A stretch of 64,000 nt of DNA from Acinetobacter qingfengensis (GCF_008693185.1 NZ_VXKN01000002.1:434001-498000); one strand, 5' to 3'; positions 43,781 through 55,423 are shown, counted from the first letter of the stretch. Numbers and translations: made by a program. Notes: generated by a model not told the origin, from the letters alone.

Positions 43781-45070
43781 TTACAAATAACGATAACGCG
43801 CTGAACGGGCATGAGCATCCAAATTTTCCTGTTGTGCCAGAATATCCGCTGTTTTCGCCAAAGACTTCACACCGTCCTGTGAACACATAATCAGGCTGGA
43901 ACGTTTCTGAAAGTCATAAACACCTAAAGGAGATGAAAAGCGCGCTGTTCCAGAGGTTGGCAAGACATGATTTGGCCCTGCACAGTAATCACCAATAGCT
44001 TCCGGTGTATAACGTCCCATAAAAATTGCGCCTGCATGACGGATCTGATGACTCATTGCCTCTGCATCATCCAGACAAAGCTCCAGATGCTCCGGCGCAA
44101 CTTGATTAATCAGTTCAATGGCTTCTGTACGATCTTTTACCAAAACCAAAGCACCACGATTTTTAATTGAAGTTCGAGCAATGTCAGCTTTAGGTAAATT
44201 GGCTAAATGTATTTCCACCGCCTCAGCTACAGCATTCAATAGCTGTTCATCCGGTGTAATAAAAATTGCCTGAGCCACAGTATCATGCTCAGCTTGCGAT
44301 AATACATCCATCGCTAACCATTTGGCATTATTAACACCTTCTGCATAAACCAGAATTTCCGATGGGCCGGCAATCATATCAATTCCAACCTGTCCGAATA
44401 CCGCACGTTTTGCAGCAGCAACGAAGCGATTCCCAGGTCCAGTAATTTTATCGACCTGTGGAATAGTTTCTGTACCATAAGCCAATGCGGCAACAGCTTG
44501 TGCGCCACCAATGGTAAAAACCCGATGTACACCGGCAAGATAAGCCGCAGCCAAAACCAATGGATTTAATTCACCGTTGGGAGCAGGAACGACCATAATG
44601 ATTTCTTGAACACCGGCAACATGGGCTGGGACTGCATTCATCAACACAGAAGATGGATAAGATGCCAAACCACCCGGCACATAAATCCCAACACGATCCA
44701 GTGGCGTAACTTTCTGTCCCAATGTATTGCCCAAAGCATCTACATAAGTCCAGCCATCCTGTTTTTGTGCCTCATGAAATGCCCGAATACGTACTGCTGC
44801 CATTTCTAGTGCTGCACGAACGTCTTTGTCCAAATCATCAAATGCTGCTTTTAATTGTTGTTGGGAAACTTCCAGATCCGAAAATTGATGCGCAGGATGT
44901 CGATCGAACTGTTGAGTGAGTTTTAATACATGTGCATCACCGTATAATCGTACATCGGCAATAATCTGATCTACAGTTTTTAAAAGTTCAGGATCACTCA
45001 CTGTTTCAAAAGCCAGCAAATCAGCGAAGACCTGCTTAAAGTTTTGCTCTTGAGTCGATAAACGTCGCAT
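43781..45070 (-). CDS. hisD: Histidinol dehydrogenase
   Basis: A 429-residue zinc enzyme that oxidises histidinol to histidine. VYVPGG-type [18 protein letters not shown] near residue 115, [14 protein letters not shown] near 185 and [14 protein letters not shown] near 240 are standard. [12 protein letters not shown] near 270 carries the catalytic Glu-His. [12 protein letters not shown] and [18 protein letters not shown] supply the second His and zinc ligands. The ATG at 45070 is preferred to a GTG at 45082. Confidence 0.96.
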   Translation of the reverse strand: MRRLSTQEQNFKQVFADLLAFETVSDPELLKTVDQIIADVRLYGDAHVLKLTQQFDRHPAHQFSDLEVSQQQLKAAFDDLDKDVRAALEMAAVRIRAFHEAQKQDGWTYVDALGNTLGQKVTPLDRVGIYVPGGLASYPSSVLMNAVPAHVAGVQEIIMVVPAPNGELNPLVLAAAYLAGVHRVFTIGGAQAVAALAYGTETIPQVDKITGPGNRFVAAAKRAVFGQVGIDMIAGPSEILVYAEGVNNAKWLAMDVLSQAEHDTVAQAIFITPDEQLLNAVAEAVEIHLANLPKADIARTSIKNRGALVLVKDRTEAIELINQVAPEHLELCLDDAEAMSHQIRHAGAIFMGRYTPEAIGDYCAGPNHVLPTSGTARFSSPLGVYDFQKRSSLIMCSQDGVKSLAKTADILAQQENLDAHARSARYRYL

Positions 45071-45198
45071 CAATTTACCCACAAAGTTATTTAGGAAACA
45101 ATTAGTTTACCTTGTTTAAGACAATTATGGGCAAGATAAATTTATCAAATTTGTCTGGTTTTATAGAAAATTACTTTTAAGTCGATAAGAAGTTTCTT

Positions 45199-45909
45199 TT
45201 AAGTACTCACATCCGGATGATCCCAATCACTGTCTTGTTGAATAAGCCAGTTCAATGCACCATGACGTTCAACAACAACTGATGCATTTAAATTCGCAGG
45301 TGCTGGCTGCTGTTTCAAACGAGCATTTACACATGCCCAGTCATATCGGTAAATCAAATCGGCCTGATCCAGAATATCTTCAATATTCCGCAGTTTTACT
45401 TTTGCCATAAATTCAGCCAGAGATTCACAGGAAGACACAGCCTGAATAGCAAAATCACAATCTATGGTGTGATCAGGATAATCTAGTTCATCCACAATTC
45501 CCAGCGCCCACAATAAAACCCAATAAGCCTCATATTTCCAGATCATATTAATCACATCTTGAGCAGAAGCCTGATCATTAAAAATTGCCAACTCTTTAAA
45601 TGTTAGCTCATTTTTGACCACAAATTTATTTAGTAAAGTGTCAATAAATTCTTTGGTCTCTGCATCATATTGTTGATTGTTTATATCACAGGCAATCTGA
45701 ATCATCAGTAAACAGCTTATGGCTCGCTTGGCGATATTATCTACTGATCGCAATACAACTTCATCTGACGATTCAATACAGGGAAGCCAATCAATATAAG
45801 GAATATTGTTTTGTTTCAATTTTAAAATGGATTGTTGTTTACGCTGCTCTGGATTTTTCATTTTGATTAAACGAATACGATGAAAAATTCTTTTTAACAC
45901 GAATAACAT
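45199..45909 (-). CDS. DUF4272-family protein
   Basis: A protein of about 236 residues. After a basic start (LKRIFHRIRLIKMKNPEQRKQ in parts) comes LRSVDNIAKRAISCLLMIQIACD in parts near 60, and the conserved WKYEAYWVLLWALGIVDELDYPD in parts near 130. This is the DUF4272 layout, function unknown. The start could also be the ATG at 45861. It sits between hisG and hisD, which are usually adjacent in related genomes, and a strong terminator separates it from hisG. It therefore has its own promoter. Confidence 0.75.
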   Translation of the reverse strand: MLFVLKRIFHRIRLIKMKNPEQRKQQSILKLKQNNIPYIDWLPCIESSDEVVLRSVDNIAKRAISCLLMIQIACDINNQQYDAETKEFIDTLLNKFVVKNELTFKELAIFNDQASAQDVINMIWKYEAYWVLLWALGIVDELDYPDHTIDCDFAIQAVSSCESLAEFMAKVKLRNIEDILDQADLIYRYDWACVNARLKQQPAPANLNASVVVERHGALNWLIQQDSDWDHPDVST

Positions 45910-45945
45910 ATTTGGCAATTTAGGAGTTTTGTTAAATCTATTATT

Positions 45946-45988
45946 AACATATAAAAAATCGCCAACTGAGGACGATTTTTTATATGTT
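45946..45988. terminator. Strong terminator between hisG and the DUF4272 gene
   Basis: A 16-bp perfect stem (AACATATAAAAAATCG with its complement) around an 11-nt loop, A/T runs at the base. It lies between hisG (46200) and the DUF4272 start, so the ibaG-murA-hisG transcript should end here. Confidence 0.8.
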
Positions 45989-46199
45989 GAGATTTAATCT
46001 TTGCCATAAAAAATGAGAAAAATTATGGCTTAATACGACAATCAGTGAAGCCAATATGAGTGGTATATTGACAAGCTGTTTAATGCAGCAATCAGTCTAA
46101 TTTAGCTATTTTTATGCAAAAATAGAACATAAGCGTCTTTATTTAAAGTTCCAATTTAATGTGCAATTCATTCTCAACACACCTCAGTAACTTTAATTG

Positions 46200-46889
46200 T
46201 TATTGACGTTGTTCCACTGCTTTTTCAAGCTGGCTAAGGATCGGATTTAATATCGCATGTTTACGTTTAAAACTGGCCTTATTCACGATTAATCGTGAAG
46301 ATACCTTGCAAATTTCTTCCAGTGGCTCAAGACCATTTGCTCGTAAAGTATTACCAGTATCTACCACATCAACAATATAATGTCCCAAGCCAACAAGTGG
46401 TGCAAGCTCCATTGAACCATACAGCTTAATCACATCAACCTGTTCACCACGGCTAGCATAATATTGACGGGTCAAATTGACATATTTAGTCGCGATACGT
46501 AAACGTCCTTGAGGTTTAATCATACCGACTTTTCCCGCAGTCATTAATTTGCAATTGGCAATTTTTAAATCTAGCGGCTCATAGACATTTTCCGAACCAT
46601 ATTCCATCAGAACATCTTTGCCTGCCACACCAAAATCTGCTGCCCCATGTTCGACATAAGTGGGGACATCACTGGCACGTAGAATCAAAATCCGTACATT
46701 TGGATTTGTAGTTGGAAAAATGAGTTTACGAGATTTTTCAGGATCTTCAAGCAATTCAATACCAGCTTCAGCAAGTAAAGGCAGAGTTTCTTTTAAAATC
46801 CGTCCCTTACTGAGTGCCAAAGTTAATCCATGATCAAAATTCCCCATGATGGCATTTTCACTTTGTGAATTTGCATCTTGTTGTTGCAT
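46200..46889 (-). CDS. hisG: ATP phosphoribosyltransferase, short form
   Basis: A 229-residue HisG, first enzyme of histidine synthesis. [16 protein letters not shown] near residue 25, [12 protein letters not shown] near 88, and the PRPP loop [18 protein letters not shown] in parts near 170 are clear. It lacks the C-terminal regulatory domain, so it should need HisZ, not encoded in this window. It starts 4 bp after murA. An internal ATG at 46847 is an alternative start. Confidence 0.95.
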   Translation of the reverse strand: MQQQDANSQSENAIMGNFDHGLTLALSKGRILKETLPLLAEAGIELLEDPEKSRKLIFPTTNPNVRILILRASDVPTYVEHGAADFGVAGKDVLMEYGSENVYEPLDLKIANCKLMTAGKVGMIKPQGRLRIATKYVNLTRQYYASRGEQVDVIKLYGSMELAPLVGLGHYIVDVVDTGNTLRANGLEPLEEICKVSSRLIVNKASFKRKHAILNPILSQLEKAVEQRQ

Positions 46890-46892
46890 GAC

Positions 46893-48161
<1,269 letters not shown>

Positions 48162-48413
48162 TTACACTCCAAACATGCTAGCTTTACGCCATTCTTCAGG
48201 CGTCATGGCACGAATGGTTACGGCATGGACAACACCAGATGCAATATGTTCATTTAGAGGCGCATAAACAGCCTGTTGGCGAGCCACAGTTCTTTTGCCT
48301 TCAAATCCGGCATCGACAATACGCAAATCAAATTTACCTGCCTGACCTGTAACAACAATCTCGGCTTGCGGAAATGCTTGCTGTAATATTTGTGAAAGCT
48401 GATCACTATTCAT
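48162..48413 (-). CDS. ibaG: BolA-family protein IbaG
   Basis: An 83-residue BolA-like protein (YrbA/IbaG). VVTGQAGKFDLRIVDAGFEGKRTVARQQAVYAPL in parts carries the BolA fold, and the conserved histidine is in VVHAVTIRA. BolA proteins work with monothiol glutaredoxins around Fe-S clusters. Its position directly before murA is the classical ibaG-murA pair. Confidence 0.93.
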   Translation of the reverse strand: MNSDQLSQILQQAFPQAEIVVTGQAGKFDLRIVDAGFEGKRTVARQQAVYAPLNEHIASGVVHAVTIRAMTPEEWRKASMFGV

Positions 48414-48503
48414 TGCTGTGGTCTCTAAATCATCTAAGTCAACGACTAATAAAGCCGCCTAGTTTACTATAAGTTTGAATCAGACTACAAAATCTCTATA
48501 AAA

Positions 48504-48539
48504 ATAAATAAGGGTGCTTCAAATTGCACCCTTATTTAT
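48504..48539. terminator. Terminator between hpf and ibaG
   Basis: The exact 14-bp arms ATAAATAAGGGTGC and GCACCCTTATTTAT surround an 8-nt loop, just beyond the hpf stop at 48551. Confidence 0.85.
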
Positions 48540-48550
48540 GACTTGGATCA

Positions 48551-48868
48551 TCAGGCAACAAGTTTTGCAGCCTTATGACGCTCTAACTGACGGCGGACTT
48601 TTTCAGCCAAAATATTAATGGCCTGATACATATCATCGGCGGAAGCCTGCGCGAATAATTCTTTGCCTGGCAAACGCAAAATGATTTCAGCACTATGATT
48701 GTCCTGCCCTTTATGGCTGCGGGATGTTAAACGATGATCTTTTTGTAATTTCACCTGCATACTACAAATTTGATCAAGATGTTTGGTTAACTTGGAAAAT
48801 TGTATTGTTATTTTTTCTTCAATCGCAGGTGTGATTGCTAAATGATGTCCACGAATGGTTATTTGCAT
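48551..48868 (-). CDS. hpf: Ribosome hibernation-promoting factor (short form)
   Basis: A 105-residue HPF/YfiA-type protein that binds the 30S subunit and helps form inactive ribosomes. MQITIRGHHLAITPAIEEKI starts the fold; HSAEIILRLPGKELFAQASADDMYQAI in parts and a basic C-terminus follow. GGGAGG is 6 nt before the ATG at 48868, so the longer frame to 48913 is rejected. It follows rpoN, as in many proteobacteria. Confidence 0.93.
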   Translation of the reverse strand: MQITIRGHHLAITPAIEEKITIQFSKLTKHLDQICSMQVKLQKDHRLTSRSHKGQDNHSAEIILRLPGKELFAQASADDMYQAINILAEKVRRQLERHKAAKLVA

Positions 48869-49012
48869 GTTACGCCTCCCATGATTGTGATGGTCAAACA
48901 AATCAAATGACAAAATACGTTGAATACACTTTGCAAATGATCAATTCATCATACTAGATTGCTAGTTAAATCTGTACTTCATGTACACTTCTAAATAATC
49001 ATATCCCTGCGC

Positions 49013-50461
49013 TTAAATCAAGATTTTTCGATCTGAAGATGATGGAATATTTAAAGACTCACGATACTTGGCAACGGTACGCCTTGCCACATCAATCCCC
49101 TCTTCTTGTAACATTTTGGCAATCGTATTGTCTGACAATGGTTTTTTAGAGTTTTCAGCAGCGATCAGTTTTTTGATCATTGCCCGAATGGCTGTTGACG
49201 AACACTCTCCTCCAGTTGCGGTACCCACATGACTGGAAAAGAAATACTTTAATTCAAACAAACCACGCGGAGTCAAAATATATTTATTGGTCGTAACTCG
49301 TGAAACAGTGGATTCATGCAATTCCACCTCATCTGCAACATCCCGAAGTACTAAAGGTTTCATCCCTTCCGGACCAATTTCAAAGAAATCTCGTTGATGT
49401 TCAACAATACACGTCGCTACTTTCAATAATGTCTTATGTCGCTCATCAATACTTTTAATAAAATTTTTGGCTTCCAGCATCTGATTTTTTAGATACTGAT
49501 TATCATCACTTTGGTCTGCTCTTTTAATTAGTCCTGCATAATATGGATTGACCCGTAATTTTGGCAAAATATCTGGATTTAAAAACACATGCCAGCGATC
49601 GTTTTTTTTCTGTAAGATTACGTCAGGTGTTTGATATTCCTGCTCCTTACTTTGAAATTGTGCACCGGGTGCTGGGTCAAATGATTTCAGCAAAGTCATG
49701 GCATGTTTAAGCTGTTCAAGGCTTAACTTGGTTTGCTTCATTAAACGGTTAATATCATTGGCCATTAATAGATCGGCATGCGCTAGCAGTGCATGTGCAT
49801 TGGCTTTTAGTTGTAAATTTTGATGATAAGTTTCTAATTGTATTGACAAGCATTCCACAAGATTACGACAAGACACACCAACCGGATCCAGTCGTTGAAT
49901 ATATTTGAGAACCACCACCACTTCGGCCAACTCAAGTTCTTCTTCAATGCCAGCTTGTGTCAGCAAATGCTGCGCTGCTGTCAGAATTTCTTCAATTTCA
50001 CAATCAAGATAACCTCGTTCATCTAACGCATCTACAATACAATAAGCGATCATTTGTTCGATTTTTGATAGATGTAATAGATTAATTTGCCAGAGTAAAT
50101 GATCACTTAGGCTTTCTGTACCACTGCGATTATCTTCACGTTCTTCGTATTCAGGTGTTGCCAATGCAGTAGGCTGATGTGTATAAATTTCATCCCAATC
50201 GGTATCCACAGGAAGATCATCAGGAATTAATTCATTTTGATTATATTCTTCATGACTAGATTGATCGGTATCATGGTCATTCGCCGAAGAAGTTTCTTTA
50301 AAATCATCATCTATTGCTTCTAGCAGTGGATTACTATCAAGCTGATTCTGGATTTCCTGCTCAAGTTCTAGTGATGAAAGCTGCAAGAGTTTGATCGCTT
50401 GCTGTAGCTGAGGTGTTAGCGATAAAGTATTCGCAACTTTTAGACCTACAGATAGTTTCAT
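49013..50461 (-). CDS. rpoN: RNA polymerase sigma-54 factor
   Basis: A 482-residue sigma-54. Region I is glutamine/leucine-rich (LSLTPQLQQAIKLLQLSSLELE in parts). An acidic region II follows at about 55-115. The C-terminal HTH and the RpoN box ARRTVAKYRESLNIPSS, which reads the -24 element, are at about 455-471. The glnA promoter in this window has a matching -24/-12 site. hpf follows on the same strand. Confidence 0.97.
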   Translation of the reverse strand: MKLSVGLKVANTLSLTPQLQQAIKLLQLSSLELEQEIQNQLDSNPLLEAIDDDFKETSSANDHDTDQSSHEEYNQNELIPDDLPVDTDWDEIYTHQPTALATPEYEEREDNRSGTESLSDHLLWQINLLHLSKIEQMIAYCIVDALDERGYLDCEIEEILTAAQHLLTQAGIEEELELAEVVVVLKYIQRLDPVGVSCRNLVECLSIQLETYHQNLQLKANAHALLAHADLLMANDINRLMKQTKLSLEQLKHAMTLLKSFDPAPGAQFQSKEQEYQTPDVILQKKNDRWHVFLNPDILPKLRVNPYYAGLIKRADQSDDNQYLKNQMLEAKNFIKSIDERHKTLLKVATCIVEHQRDFFEIGPEGMKPLVLRDVADEVELHESTVSRVTTNKYILTPRGLFELKYFFSSHVGTATGGECSSTAIRAMIKKLIAAENSKKPLSDNTIAKMLQEEGIDVARRTVAKYRESLNIPSSSDRKILI

Positions 50462-50768
50462 AAATATACTCTACATCAGGATTTGTGGTTAGCAAATATC
50501 GTGCCTTTTTAGCATGGTAACTACAAAATTTAGCAAAAGCAACGCATCAACCTAAATTTACCTATCTGGCTTATTAGATCTTTTTTCTAATTATTTTAAT
50601 TTAATAGATTTTACATCACATACTATTTCAGAATATTTCATTTATCATTTTGATGCACTTTCATAAGTAAATTCTACACGATCCGCACAAAGCACAACAT
50701 TTCCATCCAATAGGTCATGTTAGCCTGAATAAGTAATTTTTAATTGACTGATAACAAGGATATTCAAG
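50462..50768. other. Divergent promoter region, rpoN and DJ-1/PfpI genes
   Basis: 307 bp of AT-rich DNA between two divergent genes. It must hold both promoters. No distinct repeats or frames were seen. Confidence 0.4.
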
Positions 50769-51311
50769 ATGACAAAAAAAGCATTATTCATTACCAGTAA
50801 TTCAGGTGTAGAACATGATGAACTTATTAAACCTTTTGAATTTTTACAATCTAAAGGTATTGAAAGTATTTTAGCGGCCATCAAATCTGAAGATATTTAT
50901 ACTGTAAAAAATGATACTGATCCCAGCACAAGTTACTCGCCACAGACGACTTTACAAAAAGTAACTCCTGATGATTATGATATTTTGATTATTCCTGGTG
51001 GAACCGTGAATGCTGATCAATTGAGAATTGATACTGATGCACAAAAAATTGTGCAATATTTTACAGATCAAGGTAAACCTATTGCTGCCATTTGCCATGC
51101 ACCATGGATTTTGATTAATGCCGAACGTATAAAAGATAAGCATCTTACTTCTTACCTGTCGATTCAACTAGATTTAATTCATGCGGGAGCTCACTGGCAT
51201 GATGAAACAGTGCATCGCTGCATCACCAATAACTGGCCTTTAATTACCTCCCGTAATCCCAATGATATTCCTTATTTCAATCAAGCCATTCTGGATGAAT
51301 TAGAAAAATAA
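50769..51311 (+). CDS. DJ-1/PfpI-family protein
   Basis: A 180-residue class-I glutamine-amidotransferase-like protein of the PfpI/YhbO group. DYDILIIPGGTVNADQLR near residue 75 and AAICHAPWIL near 112, with the nucleophilic-elbow cysteine and following histidine, are typical. LTSYLSIQLDLIHAGAHWHDE follows in parts. Relatives act in stress defence, possibly on glyoxal-type damage; activity here is not predictable. AACAAGGA precedes the ATG. Confidence 0.9.
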   Translation: MTKKALFITSNSGVEHDELIKPFEFLQSKGIESILAAIKSEDIYTVKNDTDPSTSYSPQTTLQKVTPDDYDILIIPGGTVNADQLRIDTDAQKIVQYFTDQGKPIAAICHAPWILINAERIKDKHLTSYLSIQLDLIHAGAHWHDETVHRCITNNWPLITSRNPNDIPYFNQAILDELEK

Positions 51312-51358
51312 TCAGTTCATGCTTACCAAAATTTAAACAACGATGTTGTGACTTAAAA

Positions 51359-51402
51359 CAAGCTTGTTGAAGTTTCTTCAATGATTTTTCAACAAGCTTT
51401 TA
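51359..51402 (+). terminator. Terminator of the DJ-1/PfpI gene
   Basis: AAGCTTGTTGAA and TTCAACAAGCTT arms (12 bp) followed by TTTTATG. Confidence 0.8.
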
Positions 51403-51457
51403 TGATTCAGGCATAATATTATCCATGAATGGATAACATGTAAGTTATGAGTCACCC

Positions 51458-52378
51458 ATGAAAAGATCAAATACACTGTTAAAAAAAATTGCTCGTGGCA
51501 TTTCGGTCACATCAACCATCACTGCAAGCACTTTTCTTCATGGCCCACCTGTTCTGGCTCTTGGCTTGACCAAATTGTTTGCCCAATCAAAAAAAATTGA
51601 TGAAACCAATATTAAAATTACCAATAGTTGGCTAAATATAAATAATTGGTTAATTGATCACGTTTTACCGGAAACAAAATGGGATATTCATATTGATGAA
51701 CAATTAGATTTAAATATGCAAGGGCGCTATTTAATGATTTGTAATCATCAAAGTTGGGTGGATACTACGGTCAATCAATATTTCGGGGTAAGTCGTATGC
51801 CCTTGACACGTTTTTTTACCAAATGGGAACTTATTTTCATTCCGTTTGTAGGGCCGGCATTTAAAATTTTAGGCTTTCCAATGATGAAACGACATAGCAA
51901 AGCCGAAATTGCAAAAAATCCAATACTTAAACAACGCGATATGGAAGAAGCACGCCAAGCCTGTGAACAATTATTAACCCAACCATTTACTCTGCTCAAT
52001 TATCTGGAAGGTACACGTTTTACTGTAGAAAAACATCAGTCACAACAATCACCTTATCAACATCTGCTTAAACCTAAGGCAGGCGGGTTAGCTTTAGCTT
52101 TACATATTCTGGGAAATCAGATTGATGCATTGGTAGATATGACGATCGTCTATCCTGATAGCATTCCGGGCTATGGTGAATTCTGGCTTGGAGATGTGCC
52201 ACGCATTGCCGTAGACTTGCGTAAAATTACATTACCTGATTGGATCAATGAGGCAAATTATGAAGATGATGCAGAGTATCGTCAAAAATTTCAGCACTGG
52301 GTTGACCAAATCTGGCAGGAAAAAGATCAACGTATTAGTCTGATGAAGCAACGTTTACAACAGTCCTCGCTGAACTAG
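51458..52378 (+). CDS. 1-acyl-glycerol-3-phosphate acyltransferase family, YihG-like
   Basis: A 306-residue PlsC-type acyltransferase. The HX4D catalytic motif is in CNHQSWVDT near residue 95, and the acceptor motif is LEGTRFT near 185. FIPFVGPAFKILGFPMMKR near 130 is also conserved. A hydrophobic N-terminus anchors it in the inner membrane. It resembles YihG rather than PlsC proper, based on length and the N-terminal anchor. A membrane protein gene follows 13 bp later on the same strand. Confidence 0.88.
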   Translation: MKRSNTLLKKIARGISVTSTITASTFLHGPPVLALGLTKLFAQSKKIDETNIKITNSWLNINNWLIDHVLPETKWDIHIDEQLDLNMQGRYLMICNHQSWVDTTVNQYFGVSRMPLTRFFTKWELIFIPFVGPAFKILGFPMMKRHSKAEIAKNPILKQRDMEEARQACEQLLTQPFTLLNYLEGTRFTVEKHQSQQSPYQHLLKPKAGGLALALHILGNQIDALVDMTIVYPDSIPGYGEFWLGDVPRIAVDLRKITLPDWINEANYEDDAEYRQKFQHWVDQIWQEKDQRISLMKQRLQQSSLN

Positions 52379-52391
52379 GATATCGTCTATC

Positions 52392-53453
52392 ATGCAGAAC
52401 CCGAAACCATCTCATCCACTTTTGAAAAATATTGATCACACCACATGGCAATGGAAAGTTTTTCTAATTTATGATGCTCTAATGATGTTATTGATTGTCT
52501 GTAACCTGCTTACCTTACTGGTTCAGGCATTCATTCTCAGTGGATTTGGCGCATGGATCACCGAGTTATTGCATTTATCGACCTTCCGCTCACATTACAT
52601 TCAAGTCTGGTATCCGATTGTAAACACCATTGATTTTTACTTTATTTGCTATTTGATTGCAGAACTGGCTGCACGCTGGTTATTTTCAATCATTGCCAAC
52701 CACCATCGTCGCTGGTGGTTTTTCCCTTTTATCCATTGGTATGAAGTTCTTGCTATTATCCCCATGTTCAGATTCTTACGTTTGGCACGTGCCGGTATTA
52801 TTGCCTATCGTTTGCATGAACTGGGTTATCAAGTTGTTCCTGGAAAAATTATCCGTCAAGTGAAATTTTATTATGATGTCGTAATGGAAGAATTAACTGA
52901 TCGTATTGTACTCACAGTAATTAAAGGTGTGGAAAATGAACTGGATACCAGCACCACACATCATCAAAGAATTCATGCCATTATCGATCATCATCGTCAA
53001 CCTTTTGCGCAAGCGCTTGCAGAAATTTTACAACTTTCTGTTGCACAAACTTTGGCAAAGCAGCAACAATTGATAAGTAATGACATTGGTCAAATTGTAA
53101 ATCAGGCTATTATCGATACACCGGAATTAAAACAATTATTAAGTGTAATGCCAATTATAGGACATAAACTTGAGCAACAGATTCAATCGATTGGACAACG
53201 TATCGGCGAGAATATAACAACTGGTATTGTTGATCGTTTTTCCCGCCAACCCAATCCAGCCAGCACAGCCAATCCATTACTCACAGAAATTTCGGATCAA
53301 ATCAGCCAGACACCGCTTGATACTGCTCAAATTGATCAATTGATAGAATCAATTGTACGAGAAAGTTTTATTGGTATTCGGGAACAAGTAAAAATTAAGC
53401 AATGGCAACAGAAATTGGATAAAAATACCGATTCTATAAGCAACTCTGTGTAA
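52392..53453 (+). CDS. Four-span voltage-sensor-like membrane protein of unknown function
   Basis: A 353-residue protein that I cannot assign to a characterised family. Residues about 22-150 contain four hydrophobic segments. The last, FRFLRLARAGIIAYRLHEL, has Arg at regular spacing, like an S4 voltage sensor. No pore-loop signature such as TVGYG is present. Residues about 165-353 are soluble and helical, rich in Gln, Ile and His, and probably coiled. It may be a stand-alone sensor-domain protein or a membrane scaffold. It follows the acyltransferase by 13 bp, so both are likely one operon. Confidence 0.7.
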   Translation: MQNPKPSHPLLKNIDHTTWQWKVFLIYDALMMLLIVCNLLTLLVQAFILSGFGAWITELLHLSTFRSHYIQVWYPIVNTIDFYFICYLIAELAARWLFSIIANHHRRWWFFPFIHWYEVLAIIPMFRFLRLARAGIIAYRLHELGYQVVPGKIIRQVKFYYDVVMEELTDRIVLTVIKGVENELDTSTTHHQRIHAIIDHHRQPFAQALAEILQLSVAQTLAKQQQLISNDIGQIVNQAIIDTPELKQLLSVMPIIGHKLEQQIQSIGQRIGENITTGIVDRFSRQPNPASTANPLLTEISDQISQTPLDTAQIDQLIESIVRESFIGIREQVKIKQWQQKLDKNTDSISNSV

Positions 53454-53553
53454 AATAAGCCATTGTACTGGTACTTCATGCGAATTTAAATTAGCATGTG
53501 TGACTACAAATAATTTCAAACAAGTTTAACTATTGAAGCAATAAGGATTCATC

Positions 53554-54276
53554 ATGGCAGATATTCGTATCACAGGACGGATGGTCAATTTTTCAAGACT
53601 GACTTTTGACACCAATGATCTCGATCATATCCGCCAACAATTGATCCAATTACTGGCTACTGACGATTACACTGGTACACTGGTCATTATTGATAGTAGT
53701 GTGACACAAGAATTGATTGCCCTCATCCAGCTATTGATTGAATTTAAGCTACAACCAATGGCAGTCATTGATGGTCTACTTGGTGATGATGCGCGTGCGA
53801 TTCAATTTCCGGTTTTACCCCCAGATCAACCAGTACAACGTATTAAAGCCACCTCAAAAGTGGTACAGCAACCTACACCTAGCACTGAACCAACTGCAAT
53901 CACAGAAACAGAAATATTAGTTCCTGTCAGCACAGCACAACATGCCACGATTTACCATGATGAAATTTTACGTACTGGACAAAGTCTGGTTGAAGACAAT
54001 GGCGATATCATTTTGACTGCCAGTATGAATAGTGGTTCAGAAGTGATTGCATCAGGTAATATTTTTATTTATGGAACAGCTCGTGGACGAGTAATTGCTG
54101 GCGCCAGTGGGGAGCAAACAGCTCGTATTTTTTGCCAATCATTAGAAGCCGAATTGATTTCGATTGCAGGAACATATTGTGTTGCAGATGACATTCCCAA
54201 GGAATATTTAAAACAAGCTGTGCAAATTCATCTAAATAACAATCAAGAACTTGAATTTGCCCTATTATCCATTTAA
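53554..54276 (+). CDS. minC: Septum-site inhibitor MinC
   Basis: A 240-residue division inhibitor. The N-terminal FtsZ-acting domain covers residues 1-105, followed by a Pro/Thr-rich linker. The C-terminal beta-helix (about 135-235) contains [35 protein letters not shown] in parts and [25 protein letters not shown] in parts, which bind MinD. It is first in minCDE, with AATAAGGA before the ATG. Confidence 0.96.
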   Translation: MADIRITGRMVNFSRLTFDTNDLDHIRQQLIQLLATDDYTGTLVIIDSSVTQELIALIQLLIEFKLQPMAVIDGLLGDDARAIQFPVLPPDQPVQRIKATSKVVQQPTPSTEPTAITETEILVPVSTAQHATIYHDEILRTGQSLVEDNGDIILTASMNSGSEVIASGNIFIYGTARGRVIAGASGEQTARIFCQSLEAELISIAGTYCVADDIPKEYLKQAVQIHLNNNQELEFALLSI

Positions 54277-54336
54277 GGTAAGTTAAATTTTAGCAATAGC
54301 CCATAGGGCAATAAAGTCCAAACAGGAGTATATTCG

Positions 54337-55149
54337 GTGGCCAAAATTGTTGTCGTAACTTCCGGCAAAGGCGGAGTAGGTAAAACCACTACCAGTGCTT
54401 CATTTGCAACTGGCTTAGCGCTTCGAGGTCATAAAACCGTTGTCATCGATTTTGATGTAGGCTTACGTAATCTTGATTTGATTATGGGCTGTGAACGCCG
54501 TGTTGTTTACGATTTTGTCAATGTCATTAATAACGAAGCACGTTTACAACAAGCATTGATTCGTGATAAAGACATCGATAATTTATATATTTTACCTGCC
54601 TCCCAGACCCGTGATAAAGATGCGCTTACGGATGACGGAGTACAACGTGTTATTGATGAATTATCAGAAGAATTTGATTACATCATCTGTGACTCCCCTG
54701 CAGGTATTGAGCGTGGTGCCATTCTTGCAATGTACCATGCAGATGAAGCGATCATTGTAACCAATCCGGAAATTTCGTCGGTACGTGACTCTGATCGCAT
54801 TATTGGTATGCTAGATAGCAAAACCAAAAAAGTAGAACAAAAAGAAGGGCGTATACGTAAACACTTATGTATTACCCGCTTTAATCCAGAACGAGCTGAT
54901 CGTCAGGAAATGCTAACAATTGAAGATATTTCAGAAGATATCCTGCGTATTCCAACATTAGGCGTCATTCCAGAATGTCCAAGTGTATTGCAGGCATCAA
55001 ACGAAGGTAAACCTGTTATTCTTTATACTGAAGCTAAAGCCGGTCAGGCCTATGATGACTTAGTCGCTCGTTTCCTTGGTGAAGAGCGCCCTTATCGTCA
55101 CATCAAAGCGCAACCTAAAGGTTGGTTAGCTCGTTTATTTGGAGCATAA
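54337..55149 (+). CDS. minD: Septum-site ATPase MinD
   Basis: A 270-residue ParA/MinD ATPase. The deviant Walker A is SGKGGVGKTTTS (residues 8-19), the switch is VVIDFDVGLRNLDLIMG near 36, and Walker B is YIICDSPAG near 118. The C-terminal amphipathic membrane helix is GWLARLFGA. It uses a GTG start with ACAGGAG upstream. It lies 60 bp after minC and 1 bp before minE. Confidence 0.97.
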   Translation: MAKIVVVTSGKGGVGKTTTSASFATGLALRGHKTVVIDFDVGLRNLDLIMGCERRVVYDFVNVINNEARLQQALIRDKDIDNLYILPASQTRDKDALTDDGVQRVIDELSEEFDYIICDSPAGIERGAILAMYHADEAIIVTNPEISSVRDSDRIIGMLDSKTKKVEQKEGRIRKHLCITRFNPERADRQEMLTIEDISEDILRIPTLGVIPECPSVLQASNEGKPVILYTEAKAGQAYDDLVARFLGEERPYRHIKAQPKGWLARLFGA

Positions 55150-55150
55150 A

Positions 55151-55423
55151 ATGGCAGGATTCTGGAGTAGACTTTTTAGTGCAGACGACAAGCATAGTAG
55201 TGCACAAACCGCAAAAGATCGCCTGAAAGTAATTGTCGCATCTGAGCAAGGTCTAGGACGTCGGTTAAGTCAGGATAAAATCAACCAGATGAAAAAAGAA
55301 ATTCTTCAGGTTGTCAGTCGCTATGTCCGAGGCGTTGATGAAAATAACATCAATATGTCGGTACGTTCTGAAGCAAATATCGAAATGCTGGAAATGAATA
55401 TTAATTTACCTGAAGATAAATAA
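55151..55423 (+). CDS. minE: MinE topological specificity factor
   Basis: A 90-residue MinE from the ATG at 55151. The N-terminal GFWSRLFS helix contacts the membrane and the anti-MinCD stretch follows (AKDRLKVIVASEQ, residues about 22-34). The C-terminal half drives dimer formation. It overlaps the minD stop region closely, so translation is coupled. Confidence 0.95.
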   Translation: MAGFWSRLFSADDKHSSAQTAKDRLKVIVASEQGLGRRLSQDKINQMKKEILQVVSRYVRGVDENNINMSVRSEANIEMLEMNINLPEDK

